This document shows positions 34,813 through 43,426 of a stretch of DNA of 64,000 nt, piece by piece. Both the position numbers and the translations under genes were made by a program. Within the stretch, counting starts at the first letter, position 1. Each line of letters opens with the position of its first letter. Below the pieces are notes generated by a model. That model searched no databases. It had not been told where the DNA came from and saw only the letters and a list, made by a program, of their open reading frames with translations. Source of the stretch: Burkholderia sp. HI2500 (GTDB lineage: Bacteria > Pseudomonadota > Gammaproteobacteria > Burkholderiales > Burkholderiaceae); assembly GCF_002223055.1 (NCBI RefSeq), contig NZ_NKFL01000006.1, forward strand, positions 2,108,001-2,172,000, read 5' to 3'.

Positions 34813-35733
34813 TCACATGTCATCGAACCGCTCGACAAGCTCGGCCAGCAACGCGCGCATCCACGCGTTGCCCTCGTCTTCATGAAAATGCTCGTGCCAG
34901 TGCATCGTCACCGACGCGGGCGGCAGCGTGACGGGCAGCTCGTACAGCCGGAACGCATTGTCGCGGTTCAGGATCTGCGCGAGCCGCTTCGGCAGCGTCG
35001 CATACAGATCCGTGACCGACAGCACGCTCGGCAGCGCGACGAAGTGCGGCACTTCGAGCGCGATGTTGCGTCCCACGCCCTGCGCGCGCAACGCATCGTC
35101 GAGCGCGTGGTGGCTGTGCTCGACCGATTTCACGTTGATGTGCGCGGCGCGCACGAATTGCTCGAGGCTCAGCGCGGCACCGCTCGGCACCCCGCGCCGG
35201 CGGCCCGTCATGCACACGTAGGTTTCCTCGAACAGCGTCTGATGACGCGTGCGCGGCATCAGCTCCGGCAGGTTGCCGATCGCGAAATCCAGCCGGCTCG
35301 CGCGCAGCGCTTCCTCGATCTCCTCCACCGGCAGCGGCTGCACGCTCAGCGTCACGCGCGGCGCGCGCTCGCGCAGCGCCTGGCAGATCGCCGGCAGGTA
35401 CGCCATCTCGCCCGCGTCCGACAGCGACAGCCGGAACGTGCGCGTGCTGGTGGCCGGATCGAAGCGCTCCGCATAGCGCAGCGCCACGCGAACCATATCG
35501 AGCGCCTTGCCGACGATGCCCGCGAGTTCGAGCGCGACCGGCGTCGGCTGCATGCCCGCGCGCGTGCGCACGAACAGCGGATCGTCGAACAGCGTACGCA
35601 GCCGGCCGAGCGAATAGCTGACGGCCGGCTGCGACAGCGCGAGCCGCTCGCCGGCCTTCGTCAGGCTGCGTTCCTCGACGATCGCCTGGAACACACGCAA
35701 CAGGTTCAGATCGAGATGATCGACCGATGTCAT
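34813..35733 (-). CDS. LysR-family regulator in the iac cluster
   Basis: A 306-residue LysR regulator: VDHLDLNLLRVFQAIVEERS, helix-turn-helix ALSQPAVSYSLGRLRTLFDD and a NahR/NodD-like effector domain (FRLSLSDAGEMAYLPAICQA). The start is the second of two adjacent ATGs at 35733, five bases after GGAGG. It is divergent from iacC across 139 bp that hold a LysR-type inverted repeat, so it is likely the effector-responsive regulator of iacCD. Degenerate copies of its 3' end follow the stop codon. Confidence 0.9.
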   Translation of the reverse strand: MTSVDHLDLNLLRVFQAIVEERSLTKAGERLALSQPAVSYSLGRLRTLFDDPLFVRTRAGMQPTPVALELAGIVGKALDMVRVALRYAERFDPATSTRTFRLSLSDAGEMAYLPAICQALRERAPRVTLSVQPLPVEEIEEALRASRLDFAIGNLPELMPRTRHQTLFEETYVCMTGRRRGVPSGAALSLEQFVRAAHINVKSVEHSHHALDDALRAQGVGRNIALEVPHFVALPSVLSVTDLYATLPKRLAQILNRDNAFRLYELPVTLPPASVTMHWHEHFHEDEGNAWMRALLAELVERFDDM

Positions 35734-35760
35734 CATCGCCTCCATCATTTGCCGTATTTA

Positions 35761-35783
35761 TTGATCGGCCAATTTTAGATCAA
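35761..35783. promoter_or_regulatory. LysR-type operator TTGATC-N11-GATCAA
   Basis: Perfect 6-bp inverted arms (35761-35766 and 35778-35783) separated by 11 bp, in the 139-bp gap between the divergent LysR gene and iacC. Spacing and position are those of a LysR recognition site, 28 bp from the regulator's start and about 90 bp from iacC. Confidence 0.7.
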
Positions 35784-35872
35784 TTTGACGGATATGTAGT
35801 GGAAGACGAGACTGGGTACTCGACACCGCGCGTGACGCGGCCCGATTTCGCGACTCTTTCCCCACGACAACG

Positions 35873-37156
35873 ATGAGCGACATTTCCTACCAGACGATCG
35901 ACACCAGCGCGTTGCATGGCCTCGCGCAACCCGACCGCATCGCGCCCGCGATGTATCACGATCCCGCGCTGTTCGAAGCCGAGCTCGACCGCATCTTCTA
36001 CCGCACCTGGATCTGGGTCGCGCACGAAAGCGAGCTGCCGAACCCGGGCGACTTCATCACGACGACGATCGGCCGCCAGCCGGTGATCGTCGTGCGCGAC
36101 AAGACCGGCGAGATCAACGTGCTGCAGAACCGCTGCCGCCATCGCGGCGCGACCGTGTGCGAATCACACAAGGGCAACGCGAAGGGCTTCACGTGCCCGT
36201 ATCACAGCTGGTCGTACGCGCTCGACGGCACGCTGCGCGCGCTGCCGTACGGCGACGGCTACGAAGGCGTGTGCGAGAAAGGCGACCTGCCGCTCGTGAA
36301 GCTGCGCGTCGGCGTGTACCAGGGGCTGATCTTCGCGAGCTTCAACGATGCGATCGAACCGCTCGAGGATTTCCTCGGCGGCGCGAAGCCGTGGATCGAC
36401 CTGTTCATGAAACAGGGCGCCGGCTACCCGATCAAGGCGAACGGCGAGCACAAGTTCAGGTTCAAGGGCAACTGGAAGATCCAGCTCGAGAACACGACCG
36501 ACCTCTATCACTTCCCGGTCGTGCACAAGTCGTGGATGAAGTCGATCGACGATGAAACGGCCGCCGCGATCACGAGCTTCATGACGAGCGAGGACGCATT
36601 CTGCCGCGGGCTCGGCAACGGCCACAGCCTCGCGGTGCTGATGCCCGAGCTGATCGACCTCGACGAAGACGACGGCGCGCCGCTGCCCGAGCGCTTCGCG
36701 CCGCTCGCGGCGAAGCTCGCCGAACGTCACACGCCGGAGGAAGTGCGCCGCATCGTGCGCTCGCTGATGGGTGTCGGCTTCAACCTGAACCTGTTCCCGA
36801 ACCTCGCGCTGTCGATGGCGTTCTTCCGCGTGCTGCGGCCGATCTCCGCGAACGAAACCGAGATCCGCCACGTCGCGCTCGCGATGGACGGCGGCCCCGA
36901 CGAAGCGAACCGCGAGCGGCTGCGCATTCACGAGCACTTCCAGGGCCCGTTCGGTTTCGGCAGCCCCGACGACGCGGAAGCGTGGGAGCGCGTGCAACGC
37001 GGCGCGCATGCGGGCCCCGACGTGCCGATCCTCGTGAATCGCGGGCTGAACCGTGAGACGACTGCCGCGAACGGCGAAAAGACCGCGCATGCAACCGACG
37101 AGACCGGCATGCGCGAGGCCTACCAGCAATGGCGCAAGATGATGGAGCAACAATGA
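35873..37156 (+). CDS. iacC: IacC-like Rieske aromatic-ring-hydroxylating oxygenase, large subunit
   Basis: A 427-residue oxygenase alpha subunit. The Rieske centre is C-x-H (CRHRGAT) followed by CPYHSW, the 2Fe-2S ligands at about residues 86-109. The catalytic domain shows LENTTDLYHFPVVHKSW with the bridging aspartate and mononuclear-iron histidines. It works with the small subunit encoded next (overlap ATGA) and IacF. In indole-3-acetate degradation this oxygenase is the one acting late in the route to catechol. Confidence 0.9.
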   Translation: MSDISYQTIDTSALHGLAQPDRIAPAMYHDPALFEAELDRIFYRTWIWVAHESELPNPGDFITTTIGRQPVIVVRDKTGEINVLQNRCRHRGATVCESHKGNAKGFTCPYHSWSYALDGTLRALPYGDGYEGVCEKGDLPLVKLRVGVYQGLIFASFNDAIEPLEDFLGGAKPWIDLFMKQGAGYPIKANGEHKFRFKGNWKIQLENTTDLYHFPVVHKSWMKSIDDETAAAITSFMTSEDAFCRGLGNGHSLAVLMPELIDLDEDDGAPLPERFAPLAAKLAERHTPEEVRRIVRSLMGVGFNLNLFPNLALSMAFFRVLRPISANETEIRHVALAMDGGPDEANRERLRIHEHFQGPFGFGSPDDAEAWERVQRGAHAGPDVPILVNRGLNRETTAANGEKTAHATDETGMREAYQQWRKMMEQQ

Positions 37157-37656
37157 TGGACGACCGCAACGCCCTCTTTTCCGAGCAGACCTTCGCCCGC
37201 GCGGTCGAATTCGTGTGGCGCGAAGCCGAGATGCTCGACCGCCGCGACTATCGCGCGTGGCTCGACCTGTGGGACCCGGCCGGCCACTACGTGGTGCCGA
37301 TCGATCCCGACACGACCGACTTCGCCGCGACGCTGAACTACGTGTTCGACGACCAGGACATGCGCGAGAAGCGCGTGCAGCGGATGGTGTCCGGCTATTC
37401 GGCGTCGGCGACCGACGCGGCGCGCACGGTGCGCACCGTGTCGCGCTTCACGCTGGAAAGCGGCAGCGCCGACACCGTGGAACTGAAATCGGCGCAGGTC
37501 GTCGTCGCGTACAAGCGCGGCGTCGCGACGCTGTTCGCGGCTGACGTCACCCACAAGCTGCACGTCGATGTGGAAGGCGAGATGCGGATCGCCGAGAAGG
37601 TCGTGCGCCTGATCGATTCGACCGAAGCGCTCAGCGCGATCGGCTTCCTGCTGTGA
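37153..37656 (+). CDS. iacD: IacD-like ring-hydroxylating oxygenase, small subunit
   Basis: A 167-residue beta subunit of the cone-shaped SnoaL/NTF2-like fold, with the family strings FVWREAEMLDRRDYRAWLDL, WDPAGHYVVP and GEMRIAEKVVRLIDSTEAL. It has a structural role in the alpha3beta3 oxygenase. The start at 37153 overlaps the iacC stop codon (ATGA); a second ATG follows immediately. The 58-bp hairpin repeats start at its stop codon. Confidence 0.87.
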   Translation: MMDDRNALFSEQTFARAVEFVWREAEMLDRRDYRAWLDLWDPAGHYVVPIDPDTTDFAATLNYVFDDQDMREKRVQRMVSGYSASATDAARTVRTVSRFTLESGSADTVELKSAQVVVAYKRGVATLFAADVTHKLHVDVEGEMRIAEKVVRLIDSTEALSAIGFLL

Positions 37657-37829
37657 GCGGCCACCGGTTCGCCGTCGCCGGCGCAACGGTGAGCCGGTCA
37701 CCTTCACCAGTAAGCGGCCGCCGGTTCGCCCGTCGCCAACGCAACGGTGAGCCGGCCACCTTCACCTTTAAGTGACCACCGGTTCGCCCGTCGCCAACGC
37801 AACGGTGAGCCGGTCACCTTCACCTTTCC
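37656..37829. repeat. Three tandem copies of a 58-bp hairpin-forming repeat
   Basis: Copies start at 37656, 37713 and 37771 (periods 57 and 58 bp) and fill the gap between iacD and the tautomerase gene. Each carries ACCGGTTCGCC at the left and GGTGAGCCGGT at the right, able to pair. In the middle copy the outer A and T of that stem are changed together to G and C, so pairing is kept. A second hairpin, GGTGA-gccgg-TCACC, is possible in copies 1 and 3. The repeats are intergenic, have stop codons and are not coding. Confidence 0.85.
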
Positions 37830-37837
37830 GGACGACC

Positions 37838-38224
37838 ATGCCCACACTCGAAGTTTTCCTGCCGGCCGGCCATGACGGCGCCCGCAAGGCCGAACTGATC
37901 GCACGGCTGACCGGTGCGACCGTCGATTCGATCGGCGCACCGATCGAATCGGTGCGCGTGCTGCTGACCGAATTGCCCGCGACGCACATCGGCCTCGGCG
38001 GCCGCAGCGCCGCGGACGGTGCGCCGCCGTCGCTGCCCGTGATCGTCGCGATCCTGATCGCCGGCCGCACCGACGAACAGAAGCGTGCGCTGATCGCCGC
38101 GCTGTCGGAGACAAGCGCCAGCGTGCTCGATGCGCCGCTGCAAGCCACCCGCGTGATGATCAAGGACATCCCGAACACCGATTTCGGCATCGGCGGGCAA
38201 ACCGCACGGGCGCTCGGGCGCTGA
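37838..38224 (+). CDS. Fused double 4-oxalocrotonate-tautomerase-like protein
   Basis: A 128-residue protein made of two 4-OT units in tandem. The first (residues 1-60) starts MPTLEVFLPAGHDGARKAEL, leaving the catalytic proline as Pro-1 after methionine removal, and ends THIGLGGRSA. The second (about 67-128) has PVIVAILIAGRTDEQKRAL and ends TDFGIGGQTARA, with its aligned proline at residue 67 inside the chain. Fused tautomerases of this kind exist as pseudo-hexamers where only one proline is active. A role on ring-cleavage products of the auxin pathway is inferred from position only. Confidence 0.85.
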   Translation: MPTLEVFLPAGHDGARKAELIARLTGATVDSIGAPIESVRVLLTELPATHIGLGGRSAADGAPPSLPVIVAILIAGRTDEQKRALIAALSETSASVLDAPLQATRVMIKDIPNTDFGIGGQTARALGR

Positions 38225-38283
38225 TCATGCGCTGCGCGCGTGCCTGCCCGCTCATGCACGACGGCCGCCGGGCGGCCGCGGCA

Positions 38284-39792
38284 TCAAGCATTCCCCGGCG
38301 ACGATGTGCCCGCCCGAGCCTTCGTCCCGGCGAGCGGCAGCGTCACGCGGCAGTCGAGCCCGCCGCCATCGGCCGGGCTGGCAGCGATCCGGCCGCCGTG
38401 GCGCGTCACGATGCTCTTGCACAGCGACAGCCCGATTCCGTTCCCACCGGCCTTCGACGACGAGAAGCCGTCGAACAGCCGATCGTGCGCATCGGCCGCG
38501 ATACCCGGGCCGTTGTCGATCGCGCGCAGCTCGGCATGCCCGTCGACGTTCGCAGTGCCGAGCGTCAGCGTGCGCGACACCCGCTCGCAACCGGCGAACG
38601 CCTCGATCGCGTTGAACGCGAGATTCAGGATCACCTGCCCGATCAGCACGCGCTCGCAGCGGATAGGCAGCGGCGCGTCGGCCTGAACGATCGTGACCGT
38701 CACGCCGGCTTCCTTCGCGCGCAGCTCGATGAAATACGCGACGTCCGCGAGGATGTCGCGCAAGTCGGCGAGCGCGACGACCGGTTCGCGCTTCACGATG
38801 AACTCGCGCACGCTCTTGATGATCAGCGCCGCATGCTCGGCCTGCCGGTCCGCGCTGCGCAGCCCCCAGATCGCGTCGTCGATCGCGCCGCGCGCGTTCA
38901 GCCGCTGCACCGCGCCTTCGATGAAATTGCGCACGGCCGCGAGCGGCTGGCTCAACTCGTGCGCGATCACGCTCGCCATCTCGCCCATCGCGTTGTAACG
39001 GCCCGCGTGTTCGAGCATGCGTGCTTCCGCGCGGCGCGCGTCCTCGATCGCGACTTCGTCGCTCACGTCGCGGAACTGCACGAGCAGCCCGACGAGATCG
39101 TCCTCGATCTCGACTTGCCGGCACAGGATGCGCAGCCAGCACGACGAGCCGTCGCGCCGCACGATCCGGTAGCGCTGCGGCGCGGACGGATACGCGGACG
39201 GCGCATCGCGCAACTGCGCGACGAGCCGGTCGCGGTCGGCCTCGGAGCAGTAGTCGAGCACCTCGCCGAGCGCTTCGTCGGGTGCGAGGCCGAGCACGCG
39301 GCGGCCCGACTCGCTGATGAACTGCACGCCGCCGTGCGGCGTGACGACCGCGATGCCTTCGTCGAGGTCCTGCATGAATTCGCGCAGCCGCGCCTCGTAG
39401 CGGCGCAACTGCTGGCGCACCGCCTCTTCCGCGCTGATGTCGCGGAACTGCACCATCACGACGTCGCGCCCGCGCAGCGGCACGTAGGTGGCGGTCGCCT
39501 CGGACAACATGTCGACGCCCGTGCGCGACCGGTAGCACCACTCGTACACCTGCGGCCCGTCGACGAGCGCGCGATCCCACGCGCTCACCGCGATCTCGCG
39601 CTGGTATTTCGGTTCGGGACGCGTCATGTCCGGCGCCTTCAGCGGCAGCAGTTCCTCGACGGAAAAACCGAGCGCGATGCACGCGGCGCGGTTCGCCCAC
39701 ACGATCGCCTTGGTGTGCGCATCGTGCAGCAGCACGCAGGTCGTCAGCGCGTCGAGCAGCCGGTGGAAATCGTCTTCGTCGGGGAAACTCAT
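38284..39792 (-). CDS. PAS-domain sensor histidine kinase of the iac cluster
   Basis: A 502-residue soluble kinase without membrane helices. Two PAS domains (about 10-120 and 135-255) precede the dimerisation helix with the phospho-acceptor histidine in VIAHELSQPLAAVRNFIEG. The ATPase domain has N-box LNLAFNAIEA, G1 DNGPGIA and G2 GNGIGLSLCKSIV. It resembles FixL/TodS/StyS-type cytoplasmic sensors of aromatic compounds. A start at 39792 (MSFPDEDD) gives the compact PAS N-terminus. The partner is most likely the FixJ-type regulator at 44223-44855 on the same strand, with the plus-strand iacABIHE block between them. Confidence 0.87.
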   Translation of the reverse strand: MSFPDEDDFHRLLDALTTCVLLHDAHTKAIVWANRAACIALGFSVEELLPLKAPDMTRPEPKYQREIAVSAWDRALVDGPQVYEWCYRSRTGVDMLSEATATYVPLRGRDVVMVQFRDISAEEAVRQQLRRYEARLREFMQDLDEGIAVVTPHGGVQFISESGRRVLGLAPDEALGEVLDYCSEADRDRLVAQLRDAPSAYPSAPQRYRIVRRDGSSCWLRILCRQVEIEDDLVGLLVQFRDVSDEVAIEDARRAEARMLEHAGRYNAMGEMASVIAHELSQPLAAVRNFIEGAVQRLNARGAIDDAIWGLRSADRQAEHAALIIKSVREFIVKREPVVALADLRDILADVAYFIELRAKEAGVTVTIVQADAPLPIRCERVLIGQVILNLAFNAIEAFAGCERVSRTLTLGTANVDGHAELRAIDNGPGIAADAHDRLFDGFSSSKAGGNGIGLSLCKSIVTRHGGRIAASPADGGGLDCRVTLPLAGTKARAGTSSPGNA

Positions 39793-39863
39793 GATCGGCT
39801 TCGGATGAGGTCGCGCGGCGTCGCGCGGCCGGAAACCCAACATAGCACCGGCACGCGCCGCCC

Positions 39864-39886
39864 GCATCTGAAGATTTCTTTAGTGC
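39864..39886. promoter_or_regulatory. Imperfect palindrome GCATCTGAAG-ATTT-CTTTAGTGC upstream of iacA
   Basis: The site lies between the divergent kinase gene and iacA, about 125 bp before iacA. Its half-site CATCTGAAG, and CACTAAAG read from the other strand, resemble the half-sites of the inverted repeat at 45042-45064. The shared motif suggests one binding protein, most simply the FixJ-type regulator. Confidence 0.45.
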
Positions 39887-40011
39887 GGCACGGAACGTCA
39901 CCAGTCGCACGGCTTGTCGTCCCAATTGCTGCGTGTTTTCGGCGTTTCTAGACTGGTTGCATCGTCGTGACCACCCCGCATTCGAACCCCCATCCGCCCC
40001 AGGAGACAGCC

Positions 40012-41205
40012 ATGCCCCACGCCGCCCTCGCCCTCGACACCGCACCGAGCGCTCCCCACGCGGCCAGCGAACCGGCCGCCCGGCTGTCGCCGCTCGACGC
40101 CGTGATCGAGACGGTCGCCGCGCGCCGCGAGGAATTCGAGCGCCTGTCACACGTGCCGCGCGACGTGATCGCGCTGTTCAAGCAGGCCGGCATCTATCGC
40201 GCGGGCACGCCGCGCCGGTTCGGCGGCGATGCGCTCGCGCCGACCGCGTTCCTCGACATGATCGAGCGGATCGCGACCGCCGACGGCTCGGCCGCATGGG
40301 TCGCGAGCTTCGGCTCCGCGAACGTGTATCTCGCTGCGCTGCCGCTCGACACCCAGGCCGAGCTGTATGCGAGCGGCCCCGATCAGGTGTTCGCGGGCGG
40401 TTTGTTCCCGGTGCAGCCGGCCCAGCCCGCGCCGGGCGGCTGGCGCGTGAACGGCACGTGGAAGTTCGCGAGCGGCTGCAAGGGGGCCGACTGGCTCGGC
40501 GTCGGCATCGCCGTGCCGGGCGCGCAGGACGCCGCGCCGAACAAGCCGCGCACGGCCGTGTTCCGCGCGGCCGACGTCGAGATCGTCGAGAACTGGAGCG
40601 TCGTCGGCATGCAGGGCACCGGCAGCCACGACCTGCGCGTGGACGACCGCTTCGTGCCTGAAGTGTGGACCTTCGTGCGCGGCGGCGAGCCGACCGTCGA
40701 CGAGCCGCTGTACCGCTATCCGACCGTCGCGTATGCGGCGCAGGTGCTGGCCGTCGTGAACCTCGGCCTCGCGCGCGCGGCGCTCGACGTCGTGAACCGG
40801 ATGTCGGGTGGCCGGCAGACAACGACCGGCGCACCGCGCCTCGCCGATCGCGCGTACTACCGCATCGAACTCGCGAAGGCCGAAGCGCAACTGCGCTCGG
40901 CGCGCGCGTTCTTCTACGACGCGACCGACGGCGTATGGCAATCGATCCTCGCCGGCAACCCGGTGACGCCCGACCAGGTCAGCCTGCTGCGGCTCGCGGC
41001 CACGCAGATCGCGCGCGAAGGCGCGAGCGTCGTCGAACGCGCATACCGGCTCGGCGGCACGGCGGCGATCTATCGCACGCACCCGCTGCAGCGGCTGCTG
41101 CGCGATGCCATGGTCGTCACGCAGCACGCGTTTCTCGGCGAAGGCAACTTCGACGGCGCCGGCGCGGTGTTCACCGGTGTCGCGCCGTTCCCCGGCTATC
41201 TGTAA
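40012..41205 (+). CDS. iacA: IacA-like flavin-dependent indole-3-acetate monooxygenase
   Basis: A 397-residue acyl-CoA-dehydrogenase-fold flavoprotein of the group D monooxygenase type (HpaB/DszC relatives). Markers are PRDVIALFKQAGIYRAGTPR, RFGGDALAPTAFLDMIERIA, the flavin-contact GWRVNGTWKFASGCKGADW and the C-terminal ERAYRLGGTAAIYRTHPLQR. In known pathways IacA attacks the indole ring of indole-3-acetate, using reduced flavin supplied by IacG. AGGAGA upstream sets the start at 40012. It is the first gene of the iacABIHE block. Confidence 0.87.
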   Translation: MPHAALALDTAPSAPHAASEPAARLSPLDAVIETVAARREEFERLSHVPRDVIALFKQAGIYRAGTPRRFGGDALAPTAFLDMIERIATADGSAAWVASFGSANVYLAALPLDTQAELYASGPDQVFAGGLFPVQPAQPAPGGWRVNGTWKFASGCKGADWLGVGIAVPGAQDAAPNKPRTAVFRAADVEIVENWSVVGMQGTGSHDLRVDDRFVPEVWTFVRGGEPTVDEPLYRYPTVAYAAQVLAVVNLGLARAALDVVNRMSGGRQTTTGAPRLADRAYYRIELAKAEAQLRSARAFFYDATDGVWQSILAGNPVTPDQVSLLRLAATQIAREGASVVERAYRLGGTAAIYRTHPLQRLLRDAMVVTQHAFLGEGNFDGAGAVFTGVAPFPGYL

Positions 41206-41299
41206 CCGGCATCGACCGAATTGTTTTGAACGCGCATGAAGCCGAAGCGCCGTCGCCGGCCGGTTCATGCGCCCCACCGATTCCTCTGGAGAACCTGAT

Positions 41300-41677
41300 A
41301 TGTCCGATTCGAATCCGCTGCCGTTGCGCGTCCTGTTCTGCTGCGGCGTGTCGCAAAACTTCTTCGACCTGCCGCGCGAGAAGATCGGCGAAGTGTGGCA
41401 GGCGTACGGCGCGATGCTCGCCGCCGTCGAAGCGATGCCCGGCGTGCGCGTGCTCGGCGTGATGGACGACGACCGCCTCGTGGTCGGCCAGGCCGACGGC
41501 GCGCCGTGGACCTTCTACATCATGGCCGACGTCGCCGACTTCGACACGACGGTCGCCGTGTGCAACCTGTATCGCACGACGCCGGTCGGCGAATACAACC
41601 TGTGGCGCTACGGCAAGATCGAGGCGCGCGTCGGCCGTGCGCTGACGGTGCCGCCGGCCGCGAAGCCCGCGGCGTGA
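41300..41677 (+). CDS. iacB: IacB-like small protein
   Basis: A 125-residue soluble protein (RVLFCCGVSQNFFDLPREKI, GVMDDDRLVVGQADGAPWTF, GEYNLWRYGKIEARVGRAL). It matches the small uncharacterised protein that always follows iacA in auxin-degradation clusters, and its fold looks like a dimeric alpha-beta barrel. Reported roles are accessory. GGAG 9 bases upstream supports the start at 41300. Confidence 0.75.
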   Translation: MSDSNPLPLRVLFCCGVSQNFFDLPREKIGEVWQAYGAMLAAVEAMPGVRVLGVMDDDRLVVGQADGAPWTFYIMADVADFDTTVAVCNLYRTTPVGEYNLWRYGKIEARVGRALTVPPAAKPAA

Positions 41678-41685
41678 GGCACGCG

Positions 41686-42204
41686 ATGACCGACCTGTCC
41701 CCCGGCCTGATCGATGCGCTCGCGCAGCGCGTGGCGGCGCTCGACGCCGAGCGCGCGGTGCGCGCGACGATCACGCGCTACATGGCGCTGTGCGACGTGC
41801 CCGAGGATGCCGGCGACGGCCCGTCGCTCGCCGGGCTGTTCACGCCCGATGCCGTGTGGGAAGGCATCGGCCCGCAGTATGCGCAAAAGTTCGGTCGCCT
41901 CGAAGGCACGGCCGCAATCGTCGCGATGCTGGGCCGCTACCTGCCGCCCGATCCGCACTTCTCGGCGAACCTGCACTTCCTGACGTCGGAGTCGATCGAG
42001 ATCGGCGCCGGCAACACGAGCGCGCGCGGCCGCTGGATCATGCTGCAGGCGTCGCGCTACGCGGACGGCTCGGCCGAGTTGATCGCCGCGCGGCTGACCG
42101 TCGATTTCGCGCCGGCCGGCAACGGCTCTGCGTGGCTGATCCGCCATTTCCGCACCGAGCGCGTGCTCGACGGCCCCTGGCCGCTCGCCGCGCCACGGCC
42201 CTGA
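41686..42204 (+). CDS. iacI: IacI-like SnoaL/NTF2-fold protein
   Basis: A 172-residue protein of the SnoaL-like, ring-oxygenase-small-subunit-like fold: VRATITRYMALCDVPEDAGD, SLAGLFTPDAVWEGIG, PHFSANLHFLTSESIEI and GSAWLIRHFRTERVLDGPWP. Similar proteins (IacI) occur in every iac operon; an isomerase or hydratase-like role is possible but not settled. It starts 8 bp after iacB. Confidence 0.78.
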   Translation: MTDLSPGLIDALAQRVAALDAERAVRATITRYMALCDVPEDAGDGPSLAGLFTPDAVWEGIGPQYAQKFGRLEGTAAIVAMLGRYLPPDPHFSANLHFLTSESIEIGAGNTSARGRWIMLQASRYADGSAELIAARLTVDFAPAGNGSAWLIRHFRTERVLDGPWPLAAPRP

Positions 42205-42242
42205 TTCCTGCTCCTTTTCACCGCTTGCTCACGATACCGACC

Positions 42243-43367
42243 ATGACAGGCTTCATCGACACCTTCACGCTCGGCGGCCCCGGCCACACGATCGCGATCA
42301 AGGACACGATCGACATCGCGGGCCATCCGACCCGCGCGGCGAGCCGTGCGCTCGCCGACGCACCGCCGGCCACGCAACACGCGGACGTCGTCCGCCTGCT
42401 GCTCGACGCGGGCTGGCAGATCGCCGGCAAGGCGAACATGCACGAGCTCGCATTCGGCATGACCGGCATCAACGACTACACGGGCACGCCCGTCAATCCG
42501 CAGGACGCGACGCGCATTCCGGGCGGCTCGTCGAGCGGTTCCGCTTCGCTCGTCGGGCTCGGCACGGTCGATGCGGCGCTCGGCACCGACACGGGCGGCT
42601 CGATTCGCGGGCCGGCGGCCTGCTGCGGCGTGGCCGGGCTGAAGCCGACGTTCGGCCGCGTGTCGCGGCGCGGGGTCGCGCCCGCCGACACCACGCTCGA
42701 TTGCGTCGGGCCGTTCGCACGCGATATCCGCACGCTGGTTGCGGTGATGGCCGCGATCGCGCCAGGCTTCGATCGTGCGCAAGCCGCGGCCTCCGTGGCA
42801 GGCTGCACGGTCGCGCACGTCACGGTCGACGCCGACCCGGCCATCGCCGCCGCGCTCGACGCGGCCGTACGCGCATCGGGCCTGCGCTCGCACGCCGTCG
42901 TGCTCGACGACATGCGGGCGTCGTTCGCCGCCGGGCTCACCGTGATCAACGCGGAAACGTCGCGCGCGTTCGGCCATCTCGTCGAAACCGGCAAGCTCGG
43001 CGCCGACCTCGATGCGCGATTGCGTGCAGCCGCAACGACTACGCCCGCGGCATTGAAAGAAGCCGAAGCCGTACGCGCACGCTTCACCGCACAGGTCGAC
43101 GCCGCGCTCGAACACGCGGACGTGCTCGTGCTGCCGACGCTGCCCGCGCTGCCGATCACGCTGCAGCAGGCGCGCGATGGCGTATCGGTGATCGCGATGT
43201 CGTCGCTGATCCGGCCGTTCAACCTGAGCGGCCATCCGGCGCTCAGCCTGCCGCTGCCGCTCGCCGGTTCGCCGCTGAAGGCCGGCCTGCAGATCGTCGG
43301 GCGCAAGGGCGCGGACGAACACGTCTGTGCGATTGCTGCACACTTCGAAACGGCAATCGCCGCATGA
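42243..43367 (+). CDS. iacH: IacH-like amidase (amidase signature family)
   Basis: A 374-residue amidase-signature enzyme. The catalytic lysine lies in HTIAIKDTIDIAG, the middle serine in RIPGGSSSGSASLVGLG, and the nucleophile serine in ALGTDTGGSIRGPAACCG, so the Ser-Ser-Lys triad is complete. The length is on the short side for the family. In iac clusters IacH may act on indole-3-acetamide-like amides, feeding the pathway. It lies 38 bp after iacI. Confidence 0.82.
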   Translation: MTGFIDTFTLGGPGHTIAIKDTIDIAGHPTRAASRALADAPPATQHADVVRLLLDAGWQIAGKANMHELAFGMTGINDYTGTPVNPQDATRIPGGSSSGSASLVGLGTVDAALGTDTGGSIRGPAACCGVAGLKPTFGRVSRRGVAPADTTLDCVGPFARDIRTLVAVMAAIAPGFDRAQAAASVAGCTVAHVTVDADPAIAAALDAAVRASGLRSHAVVLDDMRASFAAGLTVINAETSRAFGHLVETGKLGADLDARLRAAATTTPAALKEAEAVRARFTAQVDAALEHADVLVLPTLPALPITLQQARDGVSVIAMSSLIRPFNLSGHPALSLPLPLAGSPLKAGLQIVGRKGADEHVCAIAAHFETAIAA

Positions 43368-43426
43368 ACCACGATGCGGGCGCGACATCGATGGATGCGC
43401 GCTCGCGAACCACGGAATCACACACC

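Noticed and set aside
37656..37829. CRISPR array
   Set aside because: Repeats of 57-58 bp follow one another directly without unique spacers, and no cas genes are present.
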